A stretch of DNA of 64,000 nucleotides from an uncultured Chloroflexus sp. (GCF_937951745.1 NZ_CALFBQ010000009.1:27227-91226), one strand, 5' to 3'. Positions 45,493 through 54,655 are shown, numbered from the stretch's first letter. A program made the numbers and translations. The notes: a model not told the origin generated them from the letters alone.

Positions 45493-45813
45493 CTATTGCG
45501 CACTATATGCAATACTAGAGTCGAGCTCCCACGGCACAGCAGCCAATGCGGGATCATCGGTCTGAATAGCGATAAGGCTGTCAGGATGAGGCGCGCGCGG
45601 CAGGGCCGCCAGTGCGGCGCGCAGCGTGTCGCCGCCCAAGGCGGCGAAGAGGCGTTGACCATACGCGAGCGGATCGCTCGGCACATGACGCTGAGCGAAG
45701 AGTGGTTGCTCAACCAGCAGCGCGGCCGGCTCGACAGTGGCAATTGTCTGGTCAGCAATGCATACGTCTACACGATGCGAGTCACGGCGATGGAAGGCGA
45801 TGGTGATGGGCAT
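45493..45813 (-). pseudogene. CHAT gene N-terminal fragment, cut by the IS607 element
   Basis: This frame encodes 106 residues starting MPITIAFHRRDSHRVDV after a good Shine-Dalgarno (ggaggctgc). The first 96 residues end in DDPALAAVPWE, the typical pre-CHAT segment, and then run into element sequence (LDSSIAYSAQ). The rest of the protein resumes at 43308 on the other side of the element. Restored, the gene would encode about 1330 residues. A minus-strand extended -10 (TATACT, 45850-45845) lies 32-37 bases upstream of the ATG. Confidence 0.85.
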
Positions 45814-46081
45814 CGAGCAGCCTCCGAGTCGATTCACACCATACAGTATAGCACACAGATCTAACGAAAAGGCGCGAGGAAAGCAAAGGCGCAGCGGGGC
45901 AAACGCAAAGACGCAACGCACGCAAAGACCGCGGCAGGGATGATATGGTTGAGGGCGACACAGGTGAGCGGTCATCTCACAACGCCCTTCGCGTCCTCTG
46001 CACCCTTTCCGTCTTTGCGTTGTACACCCTTTGGGTTTATCATGTTGATGCGCGTTTTGCGCGTTCTGGAGTGTATCAATT
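45814..46081. repeat. Divergent gap with inverted repeat, CHAT / GNAT genes
   Basis: Contains the CHAT promoter candidate (45845-45850) and a repeat of the window's family: left words aaaggcgcgaggaaagcaaaggcgc (45869-45893) and gcaaagacgcaacgcacgc (45903-45921), right words ttcgcgtcctctgcacc and tttccgtctttgcgttg (45988-46023). Frames that cross it and extend the CHAT fragment to 46170 are translated repeats. Confidence 0.6.
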
Positions 46082-46924
46082 GTGACAACACCCGACATCA
46101 CCATCATTTCTGCCGACGAATGGCCGCCGGTGCTCGAACTCTTTGACCGCTGCAACCGCACTGACGGCATTGTCTTACCGGTGACACTCGATGCCGACCC
46201 ATTGCCAACGCTGGTTGCTGCACGGATCGGAGAGACGGTCGTTGGCGGCGCAGCGATGTACGGCTACTTCGAGATCGAAGCGGTGATTGCGGTAGACCCG
46301 GCGTGGCGGCGACGCGGAATTGGGCGGTGTTTGATCACGCAGATCGGGCAATGGGCACGAGCGCGAGGGGGAAGCTGGGTGGCACTAGCCGACGAAGCGG
46401 GGCCAGCCGTGGCCGGCTTTGCCACCGCGTTAGGGTTACAGCGCTTGCACGGCGAAATCCAACTGGCGCTTGATGCGGCACTGTTACCACCACTACCACC
46501 CCTGCCAGAGGCATGGCAAACCCGCCTTGCCGAAACCAATGATGCCGCAGCGATCAGCGCAATCATCGCCGATGCCTTCGGCGACCCCGCCGAGCAAGTC
46601 GCAGCATTTGTCGCCGACCGCATCGCCAACCCGGTGCATCGCTTTGTAATCGGCGAAATCGCCGGGATTCCGGTGGCGGCAATGCGGCTACTGCGCAGTG
46701 CGCAGGGCATCACGATCACAACGTTCGGCGTGCGCCGCGATCAGCAAGGTCGCGGGTATGGCCGGCTGTTTTTGCTCACCACCCTTTACCGCCTGTTGGC
46801 AGCCGGCTATCACGATATTCGGATTGAAGTGGAAGAGACGAACAAGCCTGCGTATAACCTCTACTGCGCCTGCGGATTTACCCCGCAGCGGCGGTATGGA
46901 GTATACGGTCTGACGCCCACGTAG
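46082..46924 (+). CDS. Tandem GNAT-domain acetyltransferase
   Basis: This 280-residue protein contains two GNAT domains. The first has the acetyl-CoA loop VDPAWRRRGIGRCLITQIG and the second VRRDQQGRGYGRLFLLTTLY, followed by EVEETNKPAYNLYCACGF typical of GNAT C-termini. The fused layout resembles MshD-like or other double-GNAT enzymes; the substrate is unknown. The start is GTG at 46082. It is divergent from the CHAT gene fragment and unlikely to belong to that operon. Confidence 0.85.
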   Translation: MTTPDITIISADEWPPVLELFDRCNRTDGIVLPVTLDADPLPTLVAARIGETVVGGAAMYGYFEIEAVIAVDPAWRRRGIGRCLITQIGQWARARGGSWVALADEAGPAVAGFATALGLQRLHGEIQLALDAALLPPLPPLPEAWQTRLAETNDAAAISAIIADAFGDPAEQVAAFVADRIANPVHRFVIGEIAGIPVAAMRLLRSAQGITITTFGVRRDQQGRGYGRLFLLTTLYRLLAAGYHDIRIEVEETNKPAYNLYCACGFTPQRRYGVYGLTPT

Positions 46925-47107
46925 GGACACACAGCAATGCGACCCTCCAGCCATGTACCCACTGTGGCGGCCCATCTCCCCAAGCAGGGAGCGGGGGAGG
47001 CTTGTTGTGACGAGGAAGCGCAGCCCCCGAAGCAATCCTCTCTTCGACGTACAGGCACATCATGCCGGTAGGGATAGGGTTGAAACCCGCCCCTATCAGC
47101 AGTAACT
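46925..47107. other. Intergenic gap between GNAT and metal-transport genes
   Basis: A 183-bp gap between convergent genes. I see no gene, no strong hairpin and no repeat of the GCAAAG family here. Confidence 0.35.
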
Positions 47108-48211
47108 TCATCCAATACTGGCCTCGCGTGCCAATGCCCGCCCTTGCTCGGTTAGATACAGGACACCATCTAGTTGTTGCACAAGCCCGCTCTGAATAGC
47201 GCGACGAACGACGGCGCCGGCAAACGTCGGTTGCCAGCGTAGTTCCTCAATCAAATGTTGTGAGTGACATTCGACCCCGGCCTCGCCAGTACCCTCGTGG
47301 TTAAGCAGGTGCAGTACAAGCATCTGCACTGCGAATCGCTCGCGCCGACGACGATGCTGCCACGTCTGTGCAACGATACCGCGTTGCGGGGCGAAGAGCC
47401 ACGCAATGCCAAAGCCAATGCCAGTCATCGTTGCCATTGCCCCGGCAATGGAGACATCGAAGAGACGCGCTAGCCAGTAGCCGCTGATTGCGGCGAGCAC
47501 GCCTATCGCGACGCTCAGGCCGACCATACGCGGCAACCGGTCGGTGAGGAGGTAGGCCGTCGCCGGTGGCGCAATCATCAAGGCGATGACTAAAATCGAG
47601 CCGACTGCGTCAAAGGCAGTGACAGCAGTCAGCGAGACGCTCGTCATCAGGCCGTAGTGAATGATGGTGGGAGTAAAACCGAGCGTCGCTGCTAGAGCAG
47701 GATCAAACGTGACTAACTTCAGCTCTTTATAAAAGAGCATAAGCAAAGAGGCGTTTACCAGTAGAACACCACTGCCGAATATTAGCGCTCGTGGCAGACT
47801 GATGCCAAAGAGATCAATGCGGTCGAAGGGCGCAAATGCCAGTTCGCCGAGCAAGACACTATCAGTATCGAGATGAATATTACCGGCGTAGCGCGAGATA
47901 AGGAGTACCGCAATGCTGAAAAGTGCCGGAAAGACAAGCCCAATGGCAGCGTCTTCACGTACTAGTTGGCTGCCGCTGATCAATTCGACAAGCCAGACAG
48001 TGAGAACCCCCATCGCGACTGCACCTACGAACAGCAGTGGTGAAGACAGACTGTCGCTAATGAAATAAGCAAGTACAATGCCGAGCAGGACTGTATGACT
48101 GATCGCGTCGCTGAGCATTGCCATGCGCCGCAATACGAGGAATACCCCCGGCAGAGCACAGGCGGCAGCGATAATGACGGCAATCAGTTGAACTTCGAGT
48201 TGTGGGGTCAT
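47108..48211 (-). CDS. Metal ABC permease with fused C-terminal winged-helix domain
   Basis: This 367-residue ABC-3 family permease has about eight membrane helices. The family start is LIAVIIAAACALPGVFLVLRR, followed by MAMLSDAISHTVLLGI. The last 70 or so residues, after a basic stretch (QHRRRRERF), form a winged-helix-like domain (VQMLVLHLLNHE..., then LYLTEQGRALAREA) resembling DtxR-type DNA-binding domains. The fusion is uncommon and suggests that transport and metal-dependent gene control are linked. It is the last of four co-directional genes of a Mn/Zn/Fe-type transporter. Confidence 0.88.
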   Translation of the reverse strand: MTPQLEVQLIAVIIAAACALPGVFLVLRRMAMLSDAISHTVLLGIVLAYFISDSLSSPLLFVGAVAMGVLTVWLVELISGSQLVREDAAIGLVFPALFSIAVLLISRYAGNIHLDTDSVLLGELAFAPFDRIDLFGISLPRALIFGSGVLLVNASLLMLFYKELKLVTFDPALAATLGFTPTIIHYGLMTSVSLTAVTAFDAVGSILVIALMIAPPATAYLLTDRLPRMVGLSVAIGVLAAISGYWLARLFDVSIAGAMATMTGIGFGIAWLFAPQRGIVAQTWQHRRRRERFAVQMLVLHLLNHEGTGEAGVECHSQHLIEELRWQPTFAGAVVRRAIQSGLVQQLDGVLYLTEQGRALAREASIG

Positions 48212-48262
48212 AGTATGTTTTCGGAATCGGGAAACGCTATGGTGGAAGGCAATATCATCTCG

Positions 48263-49147
48263 TTAATGGTTGTTGCCTATCTGTCGCCAACGAGTGAGTC
48301 GCCATCGTTGCCAGAGCAGCCCGCGTTCAGGGGCGATCAACAGCGAGACAGCGGTTAACCCACTCATCGTCAACACAATCACCGGCCCGGTCGCAATCCT
48401 GTCGCCCAGTGCGCTGATCCACGCCCCTGCAAATGCTGCCAACGCGCCAAAACCGGCAGCCAGCAGCACCATCGTCTCTAACCGGTTCGTCCACTGCCGT
48501 GCAGCCACGGCCGGCGCAATCAGCATTGCGCTCATCAACACGACACCGACTGTCTGTAACCCGATCACAATCGCTGCGACGATAACACCGGTCAGCAGGA
48601 CTTCAACGCGACGTACAGGGAGGCCGAGGCTACGGGCAAAATCGGGGTCAAAACTGATCAGCTTGATGGATGGCCAAAAGAGCGCCACTAGCGCTAGCGC
48701 CGGCCCGCTGATTACCAGCATTGCCCATAGATCACGCTCAACCAACGCTGCTGCTTGCCCGAACAGAAAACTCTTGAGACCAGCCTGCGCCGCAGTAGGT
48801 TGGCGTTGCACATACGAGAGCAGCACCAAGCCGAAGCCAAAAAAGACCGCGAGAACAAGTGCCAATGCCGTATCATCTTTAATCCGACTGGTACGCACGA
48901 TTGCCAACAGCCATAGTGCGGCGGCCAATGCTGCAATCGCCGCGCCGATCAGCAGGGTGAACGTATCGCGCTGACCGGTGATGAGAAAAGCCAATGCAAT
49001 GCCGGGCAATGCTGCGTGTGACATTGCGTCGCCGAGTAGTGCTTGTCGGCGCAGCACTGCAAAGCAGCCCAGCAGACCACTGATTGCGCCCAGCAGCATT
49101 GATCCGATGGTGACGGTGCGTAGCGTGTAGTCAGTGAAGAGTTCCAT
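48263..49147 (-). CDS. Metal ABC transporter permease (ABC-3 family)
   Basis: This 294-residue permease has eight or nine helices. The conserved GCFAVLRRQALLGDAMSHAALPGIALAFL region near the N-terminus is the ABC-3 signature; it is split here by helix boundaries. I place the start at the ATG at 49147 (MELFTDYTLRTV), where the family begins, although the Shine-Dalgarno there is weak. A TTG overlapping the ATPase stop would add 30 residues. With the partner permease it forms the channel for manganese, zinc or iron. Confidence 0.9.
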   Translation of the reverse strand: MELFTDYTLRTVTIGSMLLGAISGLLGCFAVLRRQALLGDAMSHAALPGIALAFLITGQRDTFTLLIGAAIAALAAALWLLAIVRTSRIKDDTALALVLAVFFGFGLVLLSYVQRQPTAAQAGLKSFLFGQAAALVERDLWAMLVISGPALALVALFWPSIKLISFDPDFARSLGLPVRRVEVLLTGVIVAAIVIGLQTVGVVLMSAMLIAPAVAARQWTNRLETMVLLAAGFGALAAFAGAWISALGDRIATGPVIVLTMSGLTAVSLLIAPERGLLWQRWRLTRWRQIGNNH

Positions 49148-49233
49148 ATCCGTGTCTCGCTGTGATCGAGCGTTGCAATGCTCAGATTTTGTGCTCCACG
49201 ACGATGAACAATGCAAGCCGTGCGTCTTATTGC

Positions 49234-50010
49234 TCAATCCCCCGGCGCCGGAGTAGGCGTCGTAACAGCATCGGCTGCGCCATTCCTGCCGAGGATAGCA
49301 AGCCGGCCACCGTAAGTTGCGCGCAGGTTGGTTTCGGTAAACACCTCGCGCACCGGCCCAGCCGCGATACGACGCACGTTGATTAACGCCACCTGATCGA
49401 AATACTCTGGCACCGTTTGCAGATCGTGATGCACGACCACCACCGTCTTACCGGCAGCGCGCAGGTCGCGCAGAATCTGAATAATCGCCCGTTCGGTAAC
49501 GGCGTCTACGCCCTGAAATGGCTCATCCATAAAATAGACTTCGGCATTTTGGGCTAAAGCACGAGCAAGAAAAACACGCTGTTGCTGCCCGCCAGAGAGC
49601 TGACCGATTTGGCGTTGGGCAAAATCGGCCATTTGCACCTGTTCGAGGGCAGCGAGTGCCACAGCGCGCTCGGCCCGTCCCGGTCGGCGGATCCAGCCAA
49701 GATGGCCGTAGCGACCCATAAGCACCACATCAAGCACCGTAGTAGGAAAATCCCAATCAACACTGCTCCGTTGCGGCACATAAGCCACAAGACGCCGTTG
49801 CTGTTCGTAAGGCCGGCCCAGAATGCGCACACTACCTGCAGCCGGCTTTACGAGTCCTAAGGTTGCTTTTAGGAGTGTCGTCTTACCTGCTCCATTCGGG
49901 CCAATAATCCCCATCAAGACACCACGTGGTACGCGCAAATCGACATCCCATAGCACCGGTTTATCACCGTAAGCGACCGTTAAGTCCTCGATTTCAACCG
50001 CTGGATGCAT
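49234..50010 (-). CDS. Metal ABC transporter ATPase
   Basis: The 258-residue ABC ATPase has Walker [14 protein letters not shown], a Q-loop in [12 protein letters not shown], the signature [15 protein letters not shown] and Walker [14 protein letters not shown], followed by the H-loop VVVHHDL. The insert after the Q-loop (SSVDWDFP) is typical of manganese/zinc/iron importers such as MntB or ZnuC. It lies between the binding-protein and permease genes with short gaps, forming one operon. Confidence 0.95.
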   Translation of the reverse strand: MHPAVEIEDLTVAYGDKPVLWDVDLRVPRGVLMGIIGPNGAGKTTLLKATLGLVKPAAGSVRILGRPYEQQRRLVAYVPQRSSVDWDFPTTVLDVVLMGRYGHLGWIRRPGRAERAVALAALEQVQMADFAQRQIGQLSGGQQQRVFLARALAQNAEVYFMDEPFQGVDAVTERAIIQILRDLRAAGKTVVVVHHDLQTVPEYFDQVALINVRRIAAGPVREVFTETNLRATYGGRLAILGRNGAADAVTTPTPAPGD

Positions 50011-50034
50011 AGCATCACCTCATCGCTCTAGTTC

Positions 50035-50964
50035 CTATGTGTCGGCCGGAGCCAACGCAGTGACGATCGTCTGCATATTGTGAAGCATCATTCCAAAGTA
50101 CGTGCCTGCCGGCCCATCGGGATCACCAAGTGAATCGGAATAGAGTTCACCGCCGATACGCACTTCGTGGCCGACAGCGCGCGCTGCACTCTGCACTGCC
50201 TCGATGGTGCGCGACGAGACGCTGGTTTCGACGAAGATCGCTGGAACTCGGTGCGTAACCACCAATTCGGTAAGCGCACGAATATCGGCGGCGCTAGCCT
50301 CAGCGGCGGTACTGATGCCTTGCACCGCTTCGACCCGGAAGCCGTAGGCGTGACCGAAGTATTGGAACGCATCGTGCGCCGTTACTAGGATGCGTTGCTC
50401 GAGTGGAATACGCTCGGCCATGATGCGCAACTCGGTATCAAGCGCCTGAAGATCGGCCAGATACTGCTCACTGCGCTGCCAGTATAGAGCACTCCCGGCT
50501 GGATCAACCGCAATTAGTGCATCGCGTACTGCTTCCACCGCGTAGCGCCACCGTTGCGGATCGTGCCAAACGTGTGGGTCATAGGCTTTGTCACCGTCTT
50601 GCCAAGCCAAGAGCAATCCTTCCGGTATCGCTTCTGCAACGGCGATGACGGGAATCCGCCCGCTGCGTTTGATCCCCTCGAACACACGGGCAAGGTTGGC
50701 TTCGAGATGCAGACCGTTGTAAAGAATGAGAGCAGCTTCTTGCAGTGCAAATAGATCGCTCTCAGTAGCAATGTAGGTGTGTGGATCGATGCCGGGGCCG
50801 AGCATCGTGCGCAGCGTAACCCGCTCACCGGCAATTGCCTGCACGATATCGCTGATGGGGCCGGTGGTTGCAACCACTCGGATGCGCCCGTCACTGACCG
50901 GCGTGGCGCAACTTGCGAGTGAGAGTATGGTGAGCGTTATGATTAAGCCAAGCCGAAGATGCAT
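50035..50964 (-). CDS. Metal ABC transporter substrate-binding lipoprotein (ZnuA/MntC type)
   Basis: This cluster A-I metal-binding protein of about 309 residues has a lipobox-like LASCATP after the signal helix. Metal ligands are suggested by GIDPHTYIATESD, YDPHVWHDPQRW, the Glu of VPAIFVETSVSS and the Asp of LYSDSLGDPDGPAG. The loops match manganese/zinc binding proteins; which metal is preferred cannot be read from sequence. I start at the ATG at 50964, since the longer start (50985) would lie next to the regulatory box. It heads the operon. Confidence 0.93.
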   Translation of the reverse strand: MHLRLGLIITLTILSLASCATPVSDGRIRVVATTGPISDIVQAIAGERVTLRTMLGPGIDPHTYIATESDLFALQEAALILYNGLHLEANLARVFEGIKRSGRIPVIAVAEAIPEGLLLAWQDGDKAYDPHVWHDPQRWRYAVEAVRDALIAVDPAGSALYWQRSEQYLADLQALDTELRIMAERIPLEQRILVTAHDAFQYFGHAYGFRVEAVQGISTAAEASAADIRALTELVVTHRVPAIFVETSVSSRTIEAVQSAARAVGHEVRIGGELYSDSLGDPDGPAGTYFGMMLHNMQTIVTALAPADT

Positions 50965-50987
50965 ATGAACCTGTTCAAAAAACATTT

Positions 50988-51001
50988 TTAGCCTATCCTA
51001 A
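50988..51001 (-). promoter_or_regulatory. DtxR/IdeR-like box before the metal transporter
   Basis: On the minus strand TTAGGATAGGCTAA matches the first 14 bases of the IdeR/DtxR consensus (TTAGGTTAGGCTAA) at 13 positions. The wider TTTTAG-gatagg-CTAAAA is a perfect palindrome. It lies 24 bases upstream of the chosen start. Repression by a metal-loaded DtxR-family protein is the natural reading, which fits the winged-helix tail of the last permease. Confidence 0.75.
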
Positions 51002-51007
51002 AACTAA

Positions 51008-51401
51008 CAAAGAAGCGAGCGGTTGTCAAGTACCAAGTCCGAATATGGGGTACAGCAGACCCTGCGGGACTTTGATAGGGGCGTTCTCTTTCTCTCGTGC
51101 CACTGAGGTGAGGGGCCATCTGCGTGTTGAGGAGGAGATTGATTCAGGGGTTACACTCCTCGTAATGACAAACCGCCCCCTCGCCCCCGTGGGGAGAGGG
51201 CGGGAGGGAGGGGCAGGGTCGCTTGACTGGGAAAGTGGGCGGAATACATTTCGCGCGACCGGGGAGTACCAGTCCGCAGCGCACCGCCCCTCGCCCCCGT
51301 AGGGAGAGGGAGGGTGGAGAGGAGCCATACACCTAGTCGCTCCTTAATCTGCGGTACAATGCAGACAACATACCTAACAGCCGTCGAAGGAGGGGAGTCG
51401 C
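51008..51401. repeat. Repeat-rich divergent gap, metal transporter / trkA
   Basis: Two imperfect copies (about 51173-51203 and 51284-51313) of a GC-rich word, ccgccccctcgcccccgtgg and relatives, each contain a CCCCTCGCC / GGGAGAGGG inverted pair. A ctcgtaatgaca word (51159-51170) resembles the arm of the 826-946 element. The right end carries the trkA Shine-Dalgarno (gaaggagggg). No gene is supported. Confidence 0.55.
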
Positions 51402-52076
51402 ATGGCGCGCAAGCCAAGCCAGCTCGAATTCGCCGTGATTGGTCTTGGTCGATTCGGACGCAGCGTTGCCCTGAACTTGATCGAACGCGGCCACACCGTG
51501 TTAGGCATCGATCGCGATCCAAACATCGTCCAACAATTAGCTGACCGCATGACACAGGTCGTTGCGCTCGATTCGACCAACGAAGATGCACTGCGGGCGG
51601 TTGATATTTTGTCCTTCGACACAGTTGTGGTCGCGATCGGGTCGCAATTTGAAGCCAACTTGATGACCACCGTCGCCCTGAAACAACTAGGGGTTAAGCG
51701 TGTCGTGTGCAAGGCGCTTAATGAACGCCAACAGTATATCTTGACCAGAGTCGGTGCCGATATGGTTGTGTTACCTGAACACGAAGCCGGCGCCCGGCTG
51801 GCGTGGCAACTTTCGGAACCGCACCTGCTTGAACACCTAAACCTTGGACACGGCTTCAGCGTAGCAGAAGTCAAAGTGCCAGCGCCGCTGGTGGGGCAAA
51901 CGTTGATGCAAAGCGGGTTGCGCCGGCGCTACGGGATCAATGTCTTGGCAGTGAAGCAAAGCGACAACAAAATGCTCGTCACCCCACCGCCAGACTATGT
52001 CTTTCGCCGTGACGACCGGATGCTCATTATCGGCTCTGATGCGAATATCAGTACGTTCTGCGATTTATCGTCATGA
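51402..52076 (+). CDS. trkA: TrkA/KtrA potassium-uptake regulatory subunit
   Basis: The 224-residue cytoplasmic RCK protein gates a Trk/Ktr potassium channel. The Rossmann fold starts FAVIGLGRFGRSVALNLIE with the GxGxxG nucleotide site. VVVAIGSQFEANLMT and a TrkA-C domain (about 140-224) follow. The stop overlaps the next start by four bases (ATGA, 52073-52076), so TrkA and TrkH are made together. Confidence 0.95.
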   Translation: MARKPSQLEFAVIGLGRFGRSVALNLIERGHTVLGIDRDPNIVQQLADRMTQVVALDSTNEDALRAVDILSFDTVVVAIGSQFEANLMTTVALKQLGVKRVVCKALNERQQYILTRVGADMVVLPEHEAGARLAWQLSEPHLLEHLNLGHGFSVAEVKVPAPLVGQTLMQSGLRRRYGINVLAVKQSDNKMLVTPPPDYVFRRDDRMLIIGSDANISTFCDLSS

Positions 52077-53449
52077 TCTCACTTCCTACTAGCCGTTCCC
52101 TTAACCGCTTACGGCGCAGACCCATCCCGCCGCCACTCAGACTCGTCGGCGGTTTAGCTCTGTCGATAGCAATCGGCACCGGGTTGCTCTTAATACCGCT
52201 CAGCAGTACCCGACCATTATCCTTCATGGAGGCGCTCTTCACGGCCACCTCTGCGCTGAGCGTCACCGGCTTATCGATTATTACACCGGTACAAGACCTT
52301 TCATTCATCGGGCAGATTCTGCTGATGCTGCTGATCCAAATCGGCGGTGTCGGCTTTATGGTCGTCGCCGTGATTATTTTTCGTCTCCTTGGCCGGCGGA
52401 TCAGCTTTACCGACCGGCTGGCGCTGAGCGATTCGCTCGGTCTTCTTTCGCCAGCAGCAATTTTAAGCCTTACGAAACGGGTGCTGATTACCGTCATCAC
52501 GATCGAGGCCATTGGCGCGGCGATGTTGTATTTGCACTGGCGTACCGATCCGCGCCTCAGTGAAGGGCAGGCGCTGTTTTATGCACTGTTTCATTCGGTC
52601 TCGGCATTTTGTAACGCCGGCTTTGATCTCTTCATCGGCACTCCCGGCTTTGCAGATGGCCTCCCCCGCGATAGTGTGACCCTCTTTGTGATGGGGGCTT
52701 TGATCTTTTTAGGTGGTCTCGGTATTCCGGTAGTCGCCGATTTGACTTCGTATTTCCAAGGACACAAATTCTCATTGCATACCCGTATTACCCTGCTCGT
52801 AGTCACGATCCTCGTCGTTGGTGGGTCAGTTGGTCTCTGGCTCAGCGAAGGGTTTGATACCGATGGTGCTCTGCATAACGAACCCCTCGCTCGCCAAATC
52901 ATTGTCACGACCTTCCAATCAATTTCAGCTCGCACGGCTGGCTTTTCTGGCATTGCCAATTTTGAGGAACTGACGCCGGGCAGTCAACTGCTGTTGATCA
53001 CGCTGATGTTCATTGGCTGTGCGCCCGCCTCGATGGGCGGCGGCATTACGACCGGCACCTTTGCTGTGCTCTCTATTTCGCTCTGGAGCTATGCCCGTGG
53101 CCTACCCACTGCGCAGTTTAGTGGACGTAGTCTCGCGACCGGTATGGTGCGGCGTGCGGCTGCAGTGTTGACGATTTCGCTCTTTGTCGTGCTGCTCGCC
53201 ACGTGGCTCATTGTGACAACCCACGATACCACGCTCGACCGTGCCGTCTTTGAAGTTGTGTCGGCTTTTGCCACGTGTGGGCTATCATTGGGATTGACTG
53301 ACGAACTTAATCCCATCGGTCAGTTGGTGATCATTGCGGTGATGTTTTGGGGCAGATTAGGCGCTCTTACGATCATCAGCGCCATCGCTCGACCAAATAC
53401 GTCGCCGCAACACGTGATCTATCCAGAAGAGCAGATTCTGATCGGGTAA
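52073..53449 (+). CDS. trkH: TrkH/KtrB-type potassium transporter
   Basis: This 458-residue membrane protein has repeated helix-pore-helix units. Selectivity-filter-like segments are TATSALSVTGLSIITPV, FHSVSAFCNAGFDLF, SISARTAGFSGIANF and VSAFATCGLSLGLTDEL, one per repeat. It takes up potassium in exchange for membrane potential and is controlled by the TrkA subunit encoded just upstream (4-bp overlap). The length and repeats are typical of Ktr-type channels. Confidence 0.96.
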   Translation: MISLPTSRSLNRLRRRPIPPPLRLVGGLALSIAIGTGLLLIPLSSTRPLSFMEALFTATSALSVTGLSIITPVQDLSFIGQILLMLLIQIGGVGFMVVAVIIFRLLGRRISFTDRLALSDSLGLLSPAAILSLTKRVLITVITIEAIGAAMLYLHWRTDPRLSEGQALFYALFHSVSAFCNAGFDLFIGTPGFADGLPRDSVTLFVMGALIFLGGLGIPVVADLTSYFQGHKFSLHTRITLLVVTILVVGGSVGLWLSEGFDTDGALHNEPLARQIIVTTFQSISARTAGFSGIANFEELTPGSQLLLITLMFIGCAPASMGGGITTGTFAVLSISLWSYARGLPTAQFSGRSLATGMVRRAAAVLTISLFVVLLATWLIVTTHDTTLDRAVFEVVSAFATCGLSLGLTDELNPIGQLVIIAVMFWGRLGALTIISAIARPNTSPQHVIYPEEQILIG

Positions 53450-53473
53450 TATACTCACCGAGAACATCACCAC

Positions 53474-54655
53474 ATGCGCCATCTTTACCTTCATATTCCA
53501 TTTTGCCATCGTCGCTGCTCGTACTGCGATTTTAACACCTACGCCAACCTAGAGCATCGGATTGCGGCGTATGTTGATGCGCTCTGCGCCGAGCTAGCCA
53601 TGCTGCGCGAGTATCTCCCACCATTGCCGATCTCTGCTGAAGCAGCGGCGTTACGACCGAGCATCTTCTTCGGCGGCGGCACACCGAGTATGCTCACACC
53701 GGCCCAGATCGAGCGCATCTTGCAGGCGGCAGCAGCAATTGTGCCCTTAGAGCAGGCCGAAATCTCGCTCGAAGCCAACCCCGGCACGGTGTTGGGGCGC
53801 GATTACCTGCGCGATCTGCGCGTGCTGGGCATCAACCGGCTGAGCATGGGCGTGCAAAGTCTGCACGATCCAACCTTGCGCATGCTCGGACGCATCCACA
53901 CCGCTGCTGAGGCACGCGCTAGCTATGAAGATGCTCGGCGAGTGGGATTTGAGTCGATCAACCTTGACTTTATCTTTGGCCTGCCCGGACAAGACTTGGC
54001 TGAATGGCGGGCCACCTTGCAAGAGGTGATAACGTGGGATGTCGATCACTTCGCACTCTACTCGCTGATTCTGGAAGAGAGCACGCCGCTCTATGCGCAA
54101 GTAACGGCGGGGCGCTTGCGCGTACCTGATGACGATCTGACCGGCGCGATGTACGAGTTAGCGATGGAGCTGCTTGGCAACGCGGGCTACCGTCACTACG
54201 AGATTTCAAATTGGGTTCGTTCCCACCCCGCTGACCGACCTGATGCCCCACCCACACTGGCCTGCCAGCACAATCTCGCCTACTGGCTCAACAGCGACTA
54301 CCTCGCCGCCGGCGCTGGCGCGCACGGTCACGTCTTCCCACAACGGTACGCCAATCTGCGCCCGATCGATGGTTACCTCGCTGCGGTACAGGCCGGACGC
54401 CGCCCAATCGCCGAGACCATCCCGCTCACCAAGGCCGATCTCGCTGCTGAGACGATGTTCATGGGGTTGCGGCTCGATATCGGTGTCAGCTTCAGCCACT
54501 TCGCGGCCCGGGTTGGTCAAGCGTTAACCGACATCTATGGTACGACACTGGCCGACCTAAGCGCACAGGGGTTGATCACAATCGAGAGCGAGCGGGTACG
54601 GTTGACCGAGCGTGGGCGGATGGTAGGGAATAAAGTATTCGCTCACTTTGTGTGA
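53474..54655 (+). CDS. hemW: HemW-like radical SAM protein (coproporphyrinogen III oxidase-like)
   Basis: This 393-residue protein has the N-terminal YLHIPFCHRRCSYCDFNTY with the CxxxCxxC radical SAM cluster motif. SIFFGGGTPSMLTPAQIERI and INLDFIFGLPGQDLAEW follow. These are characteristic of HemW, a heme chaperone often misannotated as HemN. The HemN-specific extra residues are not visible, so I favour HemW. It follows trkH by 24 bp on the same strand but has no obvious functional link. Confidence 0.93.
   Translation: MRHLYLHIPFCHRRCSYCDFNTYANLEHRIAAYVDALCAELAMLREYLPPLPISAEAAALRPSIFFGGGTPSMLTPAQIERILQAAAAIVPLEQAEISLEANPGTVLGRDYLRDLRVLGINRLSMGVQSLHDPTLRMLGRIHTAAEARASYEDARRVGFESINLDFIFGLPGQDLAEWRATLQEVITWDVDHFALYSLILEESTPLYAQVTAGRLRVPDDDLTGAMYELAMELLGNAGYRHYEISNWVRSHPADRPDAPPTLACQHNLAYWLNSDYLAAGAGAHGHVFPQRYANLRPIDGYLAAVQAGRRPIAETIPLTKADLAAETMFMGLRLDIGVSFSHFAARVGQALTDIYGTTLADLSAQGLITIESERVRLTERGRMVGNKVFAHFV

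Larger units (their letters stand above)
43309..45527 (-). mobile_element. IS607-type element (tnpA + tnpB) inserted in the CHAT gene
   Basis: The 2.2-kb element carries a serine recombinase (tnpA) and a TnpB nuclease, both on the minus strand. Its boundaries follow from the host gene. On the minus strand the CHAT N-terminus ends CCG TGG GAG, and the rest resumes TTT CTC CAC. Rejoining them at a shared AG (43309-43310 and 45526-45527) restores an unbroken PWE-FLHDG, a common CHAT-family motif. A 2-bp core and no longer target duplication fit IS607 serine transposition. Both ends carry TTGCGCACT words in opposite orientation, with small hairpins (43323-43340 and 45494-45514). Confidence 0.88.

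Noticed and set aside
45814..46170. Upstream extension of the CHAT N-terminal fragment
   Set aside because: Contains translated inverted-repeat DNA. The ATG at 45813 has a proper ribosome binding site.
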